Shown here: in pieces, positions 45,486-52,997 of the stretch
Numbering within the stretch: the first letter of the stretch is position 1
Layout of the letters: every line of letters begins with the position of its first letter
Source of the DNA: Glaciecola amylolytica
GTDB lineage: Bacteria > Bacteroidota > Bacteroidia > Flavobacteriales_D > Crocinitomicaceae
Assembly: GCA_003856375.1 (NCBI GenBank)
Contig: CP034120.1
Coordinates: forward strand, 2,294,001-2,358,000
Direction of reading: 5' to 3'
Length of the DNA: 64,000 nt
Notes under the pieces: model-generated
Database searches by the model: none
Seen by the model: the letters and a program-made list of their open reading frames with translations, nothing else
What the model was told of the DNA's origin: nothing
Position numbers and translations under genes: made by a program

Positions 45486-46046
45486 TCAAATTGCTTCCAG
45501 ATTACTTCTGCTGAATTTTATCTGCTTATAGAACGAAGGAGAAAAGCCTGTAATCTTCTTGAATTGATTGGATAAATGGGCAACACTGCTGTAGTTGAGT
45601 TTGTAGGAAATTTCCGTCAGATTCATTTCGTCGTCCATCAACAATTCTTTCACCCGTTCGATCTTGTTCCGGATAATAAACTGCTGAATGGTAATTCCTT
45701 TGACTTTGGAAAAGACATTAGACAAATAAGTGTAATCGTAATTGAGTTTCTCACTGATATAATCCGAATAGTTCATTTTGGGCGCATCGTCATCCAGATA
45801 ATGAATCATCTCAATCACCACACTTTTAATCTGCTCGATCAGAATAGTGGTTCTGTCTTCCAAAAGCTCCAGCCCGCACCTTGATAAATTGATCTTCAGC
45901 TTTTCACGGGTTTCCTCTGAAATATTCTCACGGATTTCCACAACTCCCAAATCTACTTTCGCACAATGCAAACCCAGACTTGTTAATTTCTCCCTCACCA
46001 CCATCTTGCATCGAAGACTCACCATATATTTTATATACAACTTCAC
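45486..46046 (-). CDS. AraC family transcriptional regulator (short form)
   Basis: 186 residues with a GTG start at 46046; I kept it because related proteins begin MKLYIKxMVxxRC, as here. N-terminal half forms an alpha-beta domain (MVSLRCKMVV, VDLGVVEIRE), C-terminal half is the AraC double helix-turn-helix (SDYISEKLNYDYTYLSNVFSK and ISYKLNYSSVAHLSNQFKKITG). Members respond to metals or small molecules. The single RC motif may bind a metal. Converges with the aldehyde dehydrogenase gene. Confidence 0.85.
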   Translation of the reverse strand: MKLYIKYMVSLRCKMVVREKLTSLGLHCAKVDLGVVEIRENISEETREKLKINLSRCGLELLEDRTTILIEQIKSVVIEMIHYLDDDAPKMNYSDYISEKLNYDYTYLSNVFSKVKGITIQQFIIRNKIERVKELLMDDEMNLTEISYKLNYSSVAHLSNQFKKITGFSPSFYKQIKFSRSNLEAI

Positions 46047-46297
46047 AGCACTAAATTTTAATAAGTAAAAACTTCTATCTATTTAGCTATCGTTAAACTC
46101 TCAGGGTATAAAATATTAGGAAATTCAGTATTAAAGTATTTAATCCAGTCACGGTGTTTAATCAATCAGAGGTAGATGGTAAGTTATAACATATTAACGC
46201 CGTATCAAAATTCAAAACAGCGGTTTTATGATTTCTTAGGACTTTGTAATTTGCTGTAAAATATCGTGATTCAGTATTCCACAATGTTATATCCCAT

Positions 46298-46450
46298 TCA
46301 TTCTTTTTTGCTTGAAAACAGCTGTACGACAAGCGCTATCAAAGCAATTACCAAAATCAAATGAAACAAACCTCCGGTGTGATATCCGAAATATCCGATA
46401 GCCCAACCGATTACTATCAGGATGGCTATTGTGCTCAATATTGTTCTCAT
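46298..46450 (-). CDS. lmo0937/DUF5670-type small membrane protein
   Basis: 50 residues, found on the minus strand from ATG at 46450: MRTILSTIAILIVIGWAIGY, then YHTGGLFHLILVIALIALVV and a basic end SSKKE. Two hydrophobic helices and the GxxxGL.H.L turn match the lmo0937 (DUF5670) family, often in stress loci. Function unknown. Lies downstream of the lipoprotein terminator at 46562, and a TTACAG element (46552-46557) precedes it, but the second half of the locus promoter pattern is missing. Confidence 0.75.
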   Translation of the reverse strand: MRTILSTIAILIVIGWAIGYFGYHTGGLFHLILVIALIALVVQLFSSKKE

Positions 46451-46561
46451 GATCGTTCTTATTAAGTGTATAAATACTCAATCCATTCCTGCAGCATTTA
46501 AATAAGCAGGAAGGAAGTGAACTTTGCCCGGAATTTCCTTTGCAATATGACTTACAGGTAT

Positions 46562-46592
46562 AAAAAAGGAGTAATGGTACATTACTCCTTTT
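46562..46592 (-). terminator. Terminator after lipoprotein gene 1
   Basis: On the minus strand GGAGTAATG, short loop, CATTACTCC, then six T (A at 46562-46567 in the plus direction). Near-symmetric, so it can stop both strands. Confidence 0.8.
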
Positions 46593-46637
46593 CAACCATT
46601 TCTCAGGATAAGAATCCGGATCTATTGTTTATTTGTA

Positions 46638-47081
46638 TTACTTGACATTGTCTTTGCCAAGATCTTTGAAAGCTTTTCCAAGTTCATCCATGTCATTCTT
46701 AAACTCTCTTTTAAACTCCTGCCAGTTTTCCCGACTGTTGCTTTTATACTCTCTGATGCGCGCTTCCAACTCATCATTGCGTTCCTGAAGTGCTTCTATG
46801 CGTTTGTTTCTTTCTTCAACAGCTTCTGCTTTCGCCTTTACCTTCTCTTTTCTCAATTTTTCGATTTCTGACTTATTACTGTCAATATTGGCTTGTATGG
46901 ATTGGCGGAAACTTTCAACTTCTTCCTCATACGCTTTTTGCGCCTCATTTAAATCTTCTTTCGCGTCCCTGACTTCTTCAGCGGCTTTGTCTACTTTTTC
47001 TGATTTTGTTTCAGTACAACTTGCAAGAAAAATAATCAGCAACGACAAAGCTAAACGGACAATTCTACTTCCTCTTTTCAT
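46638..47081 (-). CDS. Coiled-coil lipoprotein, stress locus copy 1
   Basis: 147 residues from the ATG at 47081. Lipobox LASC with lipidated C22, then a charged coiled coil (about 30-130; EELEARIREYK, KREFKNDMDELGKAFKDL) with no other domain. The frame is open far upstream, but the lipoprotein signal begins at this ATG. Clearly a paralogue of 47965-48426 (same lipobox position, same end DELGKAFK). Likely anchored to the outer membrane. Own promoter at 47123-47158. Confidence 0.8.
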   Translation of the reverse strand: MKRGSRIVRLALSLLIIFLASCTETKSEKVDKAAEEVRDAKEDLNEAQKAYEEEVESFRQSIQANIDSNKSEIEKLRKEKVKAKAEAVEERNKRIEALQERNDELEARIREYKSNSRENWQEFKREFKNDMDELGKAFKDLGKDNVK

Positions 47082-47122
47082 GACTATCCAGATTAAAAAA
47101 GTGAATTCGTTTTCACTTATTA

Positions 47123-47158
47123 CAAATATGCAACAGCGCATTTTTGAAAGTCTTACAC
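47123..47158 (-). promoter_or_regulatory. Stress-locus promoter, lipoprotein 1
   Basis: On the minus strand GTGTAA (47153-47158), then 24 nt, then TATTTG (47123-47128). Same layout as the other three boxes, with a weaker second half. Confidence 0.5.
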
Positions 47159-47233
47159 GATTCGAACCAATTCTTACATATTTTACAGAATTGACAATGA
47201 TGGAATTCCGGCGCCCCAATCTCTAAAATGGAA

Positions 47234-47271
47234 ACAAAAAAGCGCTCTTCCGTCAGTTGACAGAAGAACGC
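47234..47271 (-). terminator. Terminator after CsbD copy 1
   Basis: On the minus strand GCGTTCTTCTGTCA / TGACGGAAGAGCGC: a 14-bp stem with two G-U pairs and a 2-nt loop, followed by TTTTTT. The plus strand lacks a T-run. Confidence 0.9.
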
Positions 47272-47352
47272 CTTTCTCTGGATAGAATCTAACAGTTACT
47301 ATTAGTTACTTAATAGTAGCTGATTATGCTGTCTATCCGGATTTGGGGCATT

Positions 47353-47589
47353 TTAAACTTCGCATTTATTGATGATGTCAATCACTTCATCACGCGTTTT
47401 GTTCAATTTGTTCCCAATACTGTCCAATAACTGGTTTTCCTTTCCGGGCTCGAATTTCAAATCCGAATCCGTTAATTGTTGATACTGTTCTTTCAGTTGT
47501 GTAGACTGTTTACCCCAGTTGCCGGTAATTTCAAAATTTCCTGTACGCTTTCCCATATTGGGATTCGTATTTTTTTCTGTTGTTGACAT
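47353..47589 (-). CDS. CsbD-like stress protein, copy 1
   Basis: 78 residues: an N-terminal charged segment, FEITGNWGKQSTQLKEQY, then LTDSDLKFEPGKENQLL and a helix LNKTRDEVIDIIN. This is the layout of CsbD-type general stress proteins (helix-turn-helix, Q/K-rich). Role unknown; family members are induced by stress or stationary phase. Own promoter-like box and terminator, so expressed alone. Paralogue of 48728-48958. Confidence 0.82.
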   Translation of the reverse strand: MSTTEKNTNPNMGKRTGNFEITGNWGKQSTQLKEQYQQLTDSDLKFEPGKENQLLDSIGNKLNKTRDEVIDIINKCEV

Positions 47590-47964
47590 AACCTTTACTT
47601 TAATGAATAATTACTTGTTGCTTCTTACAAAGGTCTTCCATCAAGAACTAAAAGTTGTTACATTTAAATGAGCATTTCTTACATATTTTTTACTTTAAAC
47701 TATTTCATTATTTCTCAAACTGTCCTTTCACACAGCCAGGATACACCACCACAGGGAAACAGAAATACTACGGAAAGCAAAATGTGATGATTTTGTAACT
47801 TATCCCTTAATTTGTGTAACACATTCCACCGGTAAATGCCCGAAATTCGAAGACCTGAAACAACTATAATCTTTCAGGTTACTCCTTTTCATTAAGCAAT
47901 TTTCTCAGAATCGGCGTTCTCTTATTGATTTAAGCAATGGAGAATCATCGACCTGATGGATTGT
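47590..47964. other. Intergenic stretch, 375 bp
   Basis: Holds the promoter pattern of CsbD copy 1 (47628-47663) near its lower end and the 3' flank of lipoprotein copy 2. I see no further gene. Confidence 0.5.
47628..47663 (-). promoter_or_regulatory. Stress-locus promoter, CsbD copy 1
   Basis: On the minus strand ATGTAA (47658-47663), 24 nt, CCTTTG (47628-47633). Followed by TAAG. Distance to the ATG at 47589 is 38 nt. Confidence 0.6.
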
Positions 47965-48426
47965 TTATTGCGATTGTTTTACATTATTGATTGAAAGACC
48001 TTTGAACGCTTTTCCAAGTTCATCCATATCGTGATCGAACTCTTCTTTAAATTCTTTCCATTGATCTTTATCCTCCACATTTTTGAAACGATTCATTCGA
48101 ACCTCCATTTCCTCATTTTGCTTCTCAAGAGCATCAATTTGAGCATTCCGGACAGCCACCGCTTCTTTTCGACCTGTCGATTTCTCCTCTTTCAATTTCA
48201 AAATCAACAACTTGTTATCGTTGATATTCGTTTGCATCTGAACCCGGTAATTGTTGACTTCTTTTGCATATTTCCGGTTTGACTCTTCTAATTTTTCTTT
48301 TGCAAGCTGAACTTCAGTTGCAGCATCATCTACTTTTTCTGAATCTTCAGATGTTGCAGTGCAAGCTGTCATAATTACAGCAATCAAAAGCATTAGTAAA
48401 ATATCCGGGAATCTGTTTTTTTTCAT
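47965..48426 (-). CDS. Coiled-coil lipoprotein, stress locus copy 2
   Basis: 153 residues from the ATG at 48426. Lipobox MTAC (C22), then a charged coiled coil with the same ending DHDMDELGKAFKGL as copy 1. The upstream open frame is rejected because the signal sequence begins here. Promoter box at 48465-48500. Two copies of the module [CsbD-like, lipoprotein] are thus arranged head to tail. Confidence 0.8.
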   Translation of the reverse strand: MKKNRFPDILLMLLIAVIMTACTATSEDSEKVDDAATEVQLAKEKLEESNRKYAKEVNNYRVQMQTNINDNKLLILKLKEEKSTGRKEAVAVRNAQIDALEKQNEEMEVRMNRFKNVEDKDQWKEFKEEFDHDMDELGKAFKGLSINNVKQSQ

Positions 48427-48464
48427 GATTTCATAGATTAAGAGTGAAAGTGTTTTCACCCCCA

Positions 48465-48500
48465 CAAAGGTGCTTCATTAGGGTCCATGAATTATTACAT
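48465..48500 (-). promoter_or_regulatory. Stress-locus promoter, lipoprotein 2
   Basis: On the minus strand ATGTAA (48495-48500), 24 nt, CCTTTG (48465-48470). Downstream bases ATGAAGCA before the box match the CsbD copy 1 promoter (ATGGAAGA). Confidence 0.6.
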
Positions 48501-48611
48501 AAGTTCTGTTAAAGATTGCATCTTTCACTGAATTTGATATCCATGGTGTTTAAACGAAATACGGCATTGGAAACAAGAAAAATCAGACGCAAGTCATTGC
48601 TGTATTTGAAA

Positions 48612-48640
48612 CTAAAAAAACGTAACTCTTTCAAGTTACG
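48612..48640 (-). terminator. Terminator after CsbD copy 2
   Basis: On the minus strand CGTAACT, loop TGAAAG, AGTTACG, then seven T. Confidence 0.85.
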
Positions 48641-48727
48641 CCTCTCTTTGCAGAACTAAGCAGCGACTATTAGTCGAATCAGAAATAGGACAGTGAACTA
48701 CTGCTTCTTTCAACAAAATCTAACCAA

Positions 48728-48958
48728 TTAAACTTTCGTTTTGTTGATGATGTTGATCACCTCCTCACGTTTTTTGTTCAATCTTGTTTCAACTCGTTTC
48801 AACAATTCGTTTTCCTTACCTGTTTCAAATTTCAGGTCAGAATCGGTTAACTGATTGAATTTTTCTTTCAATTGAACAGATTGTTGTACCCAATCTCCAG
48901 TGATTTTAAATGATTCAGTTTTAGTATCTAAATCGGCATTTTTTTCCGGTGTTGTCAT
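48728..48958 (-). CDS. CsbD-like stress protein, copy 2
   Basis: 76 residues: ESFKITGDWVQQSVQLKEKF, LTDSDLKFETGKENELL, then a basic helix RLNKKREEVINIIN. Same layout as copy 1 with about half the residues shared. Preceded by the promoter box at 48997-49032, followed by its own terminator. Confidence 0.82.
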   Translation of the reverse strand: MTTPEKNADLDTKTESFKITGDWVQQSVQLKEKFNQLTDSDLKFETGKENELLKRVETRLNKKREEVINIINKTKV

Positions 48959-48996
48959 GATTTGTTTGTTTTAAATGAACATTCTTTGATCTGTTA

Positions 48997-49032
48997 CAAA
49001 GGTCATTCTTAAACAAGCAGTATGCATTACAG
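48997..49032 (-). promoter_or_regulatory. Stress-locus promoter, CsbD copy 2
   Basis: On the minus strand CTGTAA (49027-49032), 24 nt, CCTTTG (48997-49002), then TAAC. Fourth promoter in the locus with the same exact spacing. Confidence 0.6.
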
Positions 49033-49166
49033 ATTAAAATCAATTTGTTATACAAATCTCACATTGAACAAAACTGCAATAGAAAGCATAAAAAAACTCT
49101 GCTACCGTATGCACGATGCAGAGTTATTATTATCAGAAAGAAGCAAAAATCAGGATTTTCCTGCTT

Positions 49167-50015
49167 TTACTTCTCAAATTGCACTTTCACATATTCCAGG
49201 TATTCTTCCATCGAAGGCAAATTAGGAACATCACACTTTTGAAGGTACGGGAACAATTCAACCACCATTGATTTCATCATTTCAAAATCGTTTGCATCTT
49301 TCGCCAACTGGTAAGTCGTCATGAAATAATCGTTGATCTTATTCAGATATTCTTCCTTATCAGCCTGATTTTTCGGATCGTTCAGGAATTGCTTGCTCAA
49401 AGGAGCTTTGTAGTCATGAACTGCGGATTTGAAAACAGCCAACTCAACCGGATCGTTCAAATTCAGATTCGGATTTTTCTGATAGTATTCCGTTGCATAT
49501 TTTGCCAATGAATCGTGCTCGTTTTCACTCAAAACCTTCACATAAGCTTTCAAATCAGCTGGTTTCTTTTTGGATTTCAGGTATTCTTTTCGGGCAAGAA
49601 AAACAGGGTTTGATTCCGGATTCGCAATTTCCTGTCCTTTTGCCAGTAATTGTTTTGCCTGCATTCCTCCGATCACTTTTCCAACCAGATTTCCTGACGC
49701 ATCAAAATAAAGCAAGGTCGGATAAGCAGTAATCCCATATTTCGACATGACTTCCGGACCGTCGTTTTTTTCACCGTCCAGTTTCAATGATATAAAATTC
49801 GTGTTGTAAAAAGTAGTTACTTCCGGATCTACGAAAGCTGTTGCAGCCATTTGCTTGCAAGGTCCGCACCAGGTTGCATAAACATCCACAAACAACGGTT
49901 TTTTAGCTTGTTTTGCCTTTTCCAAAGCTTCTTTCAAGGTTCCGTGCTCAAATGTAATTTGTCCGAAGGAAATAGTGCTTAAAAAAGCTATAAGGGCAAG
50001 AATTGTCAATTTCAT
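49167..50015 (-). CDS. Periplasmic thioredoxin-like protein
   Basis: 282 residues with a signal peptide (to about 19). Thioredoxin domain with active site WCGPC at 49-53 and the cis-proline YPTLL (about 98). The C-terminal half (about 140-280) is a helical, TPR-like extension found in Bacteroidota thioredoxin-fold proteins. Thiol-disulfide exchange in the periplasm. No partner gene is linked by spacing. Confidence 0.9.
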   Translation of the reverse strand: MKLTILALIAFLSTISFGQITFEHGTLKEALEKAKQAKKPLFVDVYATWCGPCKQMAATAFVDPEVTTFYNTNFISLKLDGEKNDGPEVMSKYGITAYPTLLYFDASGNLVGKVIGGMQAKQLLAKGQEIANPESNPVFLARKEYLKSKKKPADLKAYVKVLSENEHDSLAKYATEYYQKNPNLNLNDPVELAVFKSAVHDYKAPLSKQFLNDPKNQADKEEYLNKINDYFMTTYQLAKDANDFEMMKSMVVELFPYLQKCDVPNLPSMEEYLEYVKVQFEK

Positions 50016-50111
50016 CTTTCAGTTTTTTGTTGAAGTTAAGAAAAGGACAAATATCAGACCAAAAAAAGGATTCGGAAGCATTGGAATGCTAAACAGTCGA
50101 AATTACCGGTT

Positions 50112-50783
50112 TTATCCCAACAAATGAAGTTCCAGATCTACCAGTCGTGGCAGAAGCACTTCGTCTTCCAAAACAGCATGAACAGCCAGATCTTTTTCGA
50201 AATGTTCCAGTTGTGTCATGAAAATCCGGAAAGCAAAAGGAGTTTTCTGTCTTTGAATGTGCTCATCAATTTTGCGGCGAACCTCATTCAGGTCTTCTTC
50301 CAGGTTGGAATGATTTTCAAAAAACTGTTTCAGAGTGAAATTTCCGAAACGCGTTCTGTCAATCTCTTTTCCCGTTTTTTGAAACTCCAGTAAAGACTGA
50401 ATGTAGGGAAACAAGAAAACTTCTTCGTACTGAATATGCGCTACCAGCTTCTTTTGATACGAAATGAAGAAACCGCAAAGCATCAGCAATACATTGTCCG
50501 AATTGGTTTGTTTGCTGTATAGATTGTAGATCGACTGTTCTATTTCAGGAAGTTTGGTATTGAGGTAAACTCCATGTGCCTTTTTCAAAGTATTCAAGAG
50601 ATCCTGAATAGATACTTTTTGAAGTAATTCTTCCGGAAATTCGGTAAGTCCTTCCTGAACCATGTTCAATAATGTCTGCAAAGAGTCTTCCGAAATAGTG
50701 TAAACCGGTTGATTATCCAAACGTTCTTTTAACAGGCGTTCCGATAAACTGGATTCTACTTTATTTTTCTGCTCTTCCATCAT
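50112..50783 (-). CDS. Hemerythrin domain-containing protein
   Basis: 223 residues from the ATG at 50783 (a GTG two codons upstream is less likely). The C-terminal two thirds are a hemerythrin-like four-helix bundle: HIQYEEVFLFPYI, FFENHSNLEEDL, and HFEKDLAVHAVLEDEVLLPRL supply the expected H/E iron ligands. Such proteins bind diiron and help in iron-sulfur repair under nitrosative stress or oxygen sensing (RIC-type), but the N-terminal ScdA domain is absent, so the exact role is open. Confidence 0.83.
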   Translation of the reverse strand: MMEEQKNKVESSLSERLLKERLDNQPVYTISEDSLQTLLNMVQEGLTEFPEELLQKVSIQDLLNTLKKAHGVYLNTKLPEIEQSIYNLYSKQTNSDNVLLMLCGFFISYQKKLVAHIQYEEVFLFPYIQSLLEFQKTGKEIDRTRFGNFTLKQFFENHSNLEEDLNEVRRKIDEHIQRQKTPFAFRIFMTQLEHFEKDLAVHAVLEDEVLLPRLVDLELHLLG

Positions 50784-50888
50784 ACTCACGGTTTTTGTTA
50801 TTCAGTCAATCATGGTTAAAGCAAAAATACGAAGATGAATTCAGCTTACAATACCCTAAAAAGGGTAAAGAACGGCTGGTTGGAAAAA

Positions 50889-52073
50889 TTAACTTTTCCG
50901 GATTCTTTGAGCGGACAATTCTGCATTTTGATTCCGGAATTTGAGTATTAACAAACTCGTAATCAACGCTCCGGTTAATGCCATCAATAGGCCTACAAAG
51001 TTCGGCGAAGTGAAATCATAACCCATTACAAGCGGAATTCCTCCCAGAAAAGCTCCCAAAGCGTTCCCGATATTGAAACTTGCCTGAAGTGCCGCCGAAG
51101 CAATCATTTCTGCACCCGTTGCAGCCTGAATCATCAGCATTTGAATCGGGGCAACAACCGAAAAGGAAATACAGCCGGTGAAAAACACCAGAACCAATGA
51201 AACGATCTGATTGGATGATCCGAACAAAACAAGACTCAAATCCAAAGCCATTACCAACAAAAGCACCAGAATGATTTTTGCGGGCGAATACTTATCTGCC
51301 AGTTTCGCTCCCAGGAAATTCCCCACGACCATTCCCAATCCGGCCAAAATGAGGATTGTGGAAACACTTTCGGATGCAAATCCCGAAATATCAGTCAATA
51401 ATGGAGCAATGTAGCTGATCCAACAAAACAAGCCTCCGAAACCAATTGCCGTGATCAGGATAATGTACCAGGCTGTCGCATTCTGAAAGAAACTCAACTG
51501 GCTTTTAATGCTTTCTTTTTTGCCTGATTCCAGAACCGGCATCCAAAAGATCAGCGCCACAAACGTGATCAATCCGATGATTGAAACCAGAGCGAAAGAA
51601 TACCTCCACGAAAAATGCTGCCCGATATAAGTTCCTATCGGTACACCGATGAGATTGGCCAGCGTCAGCCCGGCAAACATGATTGAAATAGCCTGTGCTT
51701 CTTTTCCTTTGGTTGCCAACCTGCTTGCAACCACTGCTCCTACTCCAAAAAATGCTCCGTGCGGCAAACCCGACAAAAGTCTGGATACAAACAACAATTC
51801 ATAATTCGGTGCGATGATCGACAACGCATTAAAAATTGTCAGCATCGCTGCTAAAAGAAGCAGAATTTTCTTGGGTGGGTAGTTTCTGGTCATCAAAACC
51901 AGAGTCGGAGCTCCGATAACAACACCCAATGCATAAGCTGAAATCAAATACCCTGCTGTTGGAATCGAAACGGATAAATCCGCAGCAATATCGGGAAGCA
52001 ATCCCATCATGACAAATTCCGTAATTCCTATGGTGAGTCCCCCAAACGAGAGGGCTACTAATGACTTTTTCAT
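50889..52073 (-). CDS. MFS transporter (AraJ-like sugar/drug efflux family)
   Basis: 394 residues, twelve membrane helices. The motif between helices 2 and 3 (LMTRNYPPKKILLL) and SGLPHGAFFGVGAVVASRLA (helix 4) are typical of the AraJ/YdhP subfamily. It exports small molecules with protons. Preceded by TAAGGAGAAAAATATG, a rather strong Shine-Dalgarno sequence for Bacteroidota. Divergent AraC gene 87 nt upstream is the probable regulator. Confidence 0.9.
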   Translation of the reverse strand: MKKSLVALSFGGLTIGITEFVMMGLLPDIAADLSVSIPTAGYLISAYALGVVIGAPTLVLMTRNYPPKKILLLLAAMLTIFNALSIIAPNYELLFVSRLLSGLPHGAFFGVGAVVASRLATKGKEAQAISIMFAGLTLANLIGVPIGTYIGQHFSWRYSFALVSIIGLITFVALIFWMPVLESGKKESIKSQLSFFQNATAWYIILITAIGFGGLFCWISYIAPLLTDISGFASESVSTILILAGLGMVVGNFLGAKLADKYSPAKIILVLLLVMALDLSLVLFGSSNQIVSLVLVFFTGCISFSVVAPIQMLMIQAATGAEMIASAALQASFNIGNALGAFLGGIPLVMGYDFTSPNFVGLLMALTGALITSLLILKFRNQNAELSAQRIRKS

Positions 52074-52094
52074 ATTTTTCTCCTTAATCGGCTA

Positions 52095-52127
52095 CAAAAT
52101 TACTTGTCAATTCACGAATAAACTTGT
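52095..52127. promoter_or_regulatory. MFS promoter box and direct-repeat operator candidate
   Basis: On the minus strand TAATTTTG (52095-52102) is a perfect -7 box for the MFS gene. Two direct copies of ACTTGT (52102-52107 and 52122-52127), 20 bp apart, sit right beside it. Two half-sites about two helical turns apart are the classic arrangement for AraC-type regulators, here between divergent genes. Confidence 0.5.
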
Positions 52128-52159
52128 AATTTTAAGTGTTAAAATTGCAATTATCCGAT

Positions 52160-52990
52160 ATGAAGAAATTAAATCAATTTGAGACTTTGGTTATTCATGA
52201 GTTTGAGGAGGAAAAGTTTCACCTTCCAAAACACAGCCACACCTACTACGAATTGATTTACATCCTTTCAGGAACAGGAGTTCACCACCTGAACAACAAC
52301 CTGATTCCTTACAAAACGGATGATTTGTTCGTCATTTCTCCCGACGATCAGCATTGTTTCGACATCATCGAATCTACACGCTTTGTGTTCATCAAATTCA
52401 CCGACAATTATTTCAGTTCGAAAAAGAATCTCAGTTCCGACGACCTGATTATTCATCATCCGGAGGATATGATGCGCTACAATGTGTTGAAGGAAATGTC
52501 GCTTGAACTGGATGAACCCTGCAAAACCATTCTGCGCAATACGGTTCAAAACATTTCGGCTTATAATTGCCGGCTCGATGTTGCCAGTTCTCCGATCGTT
52601 TATTATCAGATTCTTTCCATTTTCGGCTTGATCAAGGAAGCACTTCGTGCCAAGCAGCTCGATCATGTTGTGATGGCCTGCAACCCGGAATTGATTGCTT
52701 CATACATTCATCAGAATATTTATTCGCCGGGCGATATGCGCATCAAAATCATTGCCGGACATTTCAACATTGCTCCTTCTTACTTCAGTGCTTATTTCAA
52801 AACACATTTCAACATGAGTTACCGGGATTATGTTCACAACCTGCGACTAAAACTGATTGAAAAACGCATTTCGAACAAGCAGCTTTCCATGAAACAAATC
52901 GCTTATGAATTCGGTTTTTCGGATGAAAGTCATCTTTCCAATTATTTCAAAAAGAAGCGCAACATGAGTCCGAAATCTTTTCAAAACTGA
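52160..52990 (+). CDS. AraC family transcriptional regulator
   Basis: 276 residues from the ATG at 52160; an upstream GTG is rejected. N-terminal cupin (HLPKHSHTYYELIYILSGTG, about 19-38) binds an effector; the C-terminal double helix-turn-helix (SAYFKTHFNMSYRDYVHNLR and IAYEFGFSDESHLSNYFKKK, about 205-270) binds DNA. Divergent from an MFS exporter, with a candidate direct-repeat operator between, so it probably controls it. Effector unknown. Confidence 0.92.
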   Translation: MKKLNQFETLVIHEFEEEKFHLPKHSHTYYELIYILSGTGVHHLNNNLIPYKTDDLFVISPDDQHCFDIIESTRFVFIKFTDNYFSSKKNLSSDDLIIHHPEDMMRYNVLKEMSLELDEPCKTILRNTVQNISAYNCRLDVASSPIVYYQILSIFGLIKEALRAKQLDHVVMACNPELIASYIHQNIYSPGDMRIKIIAGHFNIAPSYFSAYFKTHFNMSYRDYVHNLRLKLIEKRISNKQLSMKQIAYEFGFSDESHLSNYFKKKRNMSPKSFQN

Positions 52991-52997
52991 TTCCTCC

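Larger units (their letters stand above)
48427..48727. other. Intergenic stretch, 301 bp
   Basis: Holds the promoter of lipoprotein 2 (48465-48500) and the terminator of CsbD copy 2 (48612-48640). No other gene seen. Confidence 0.5.
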
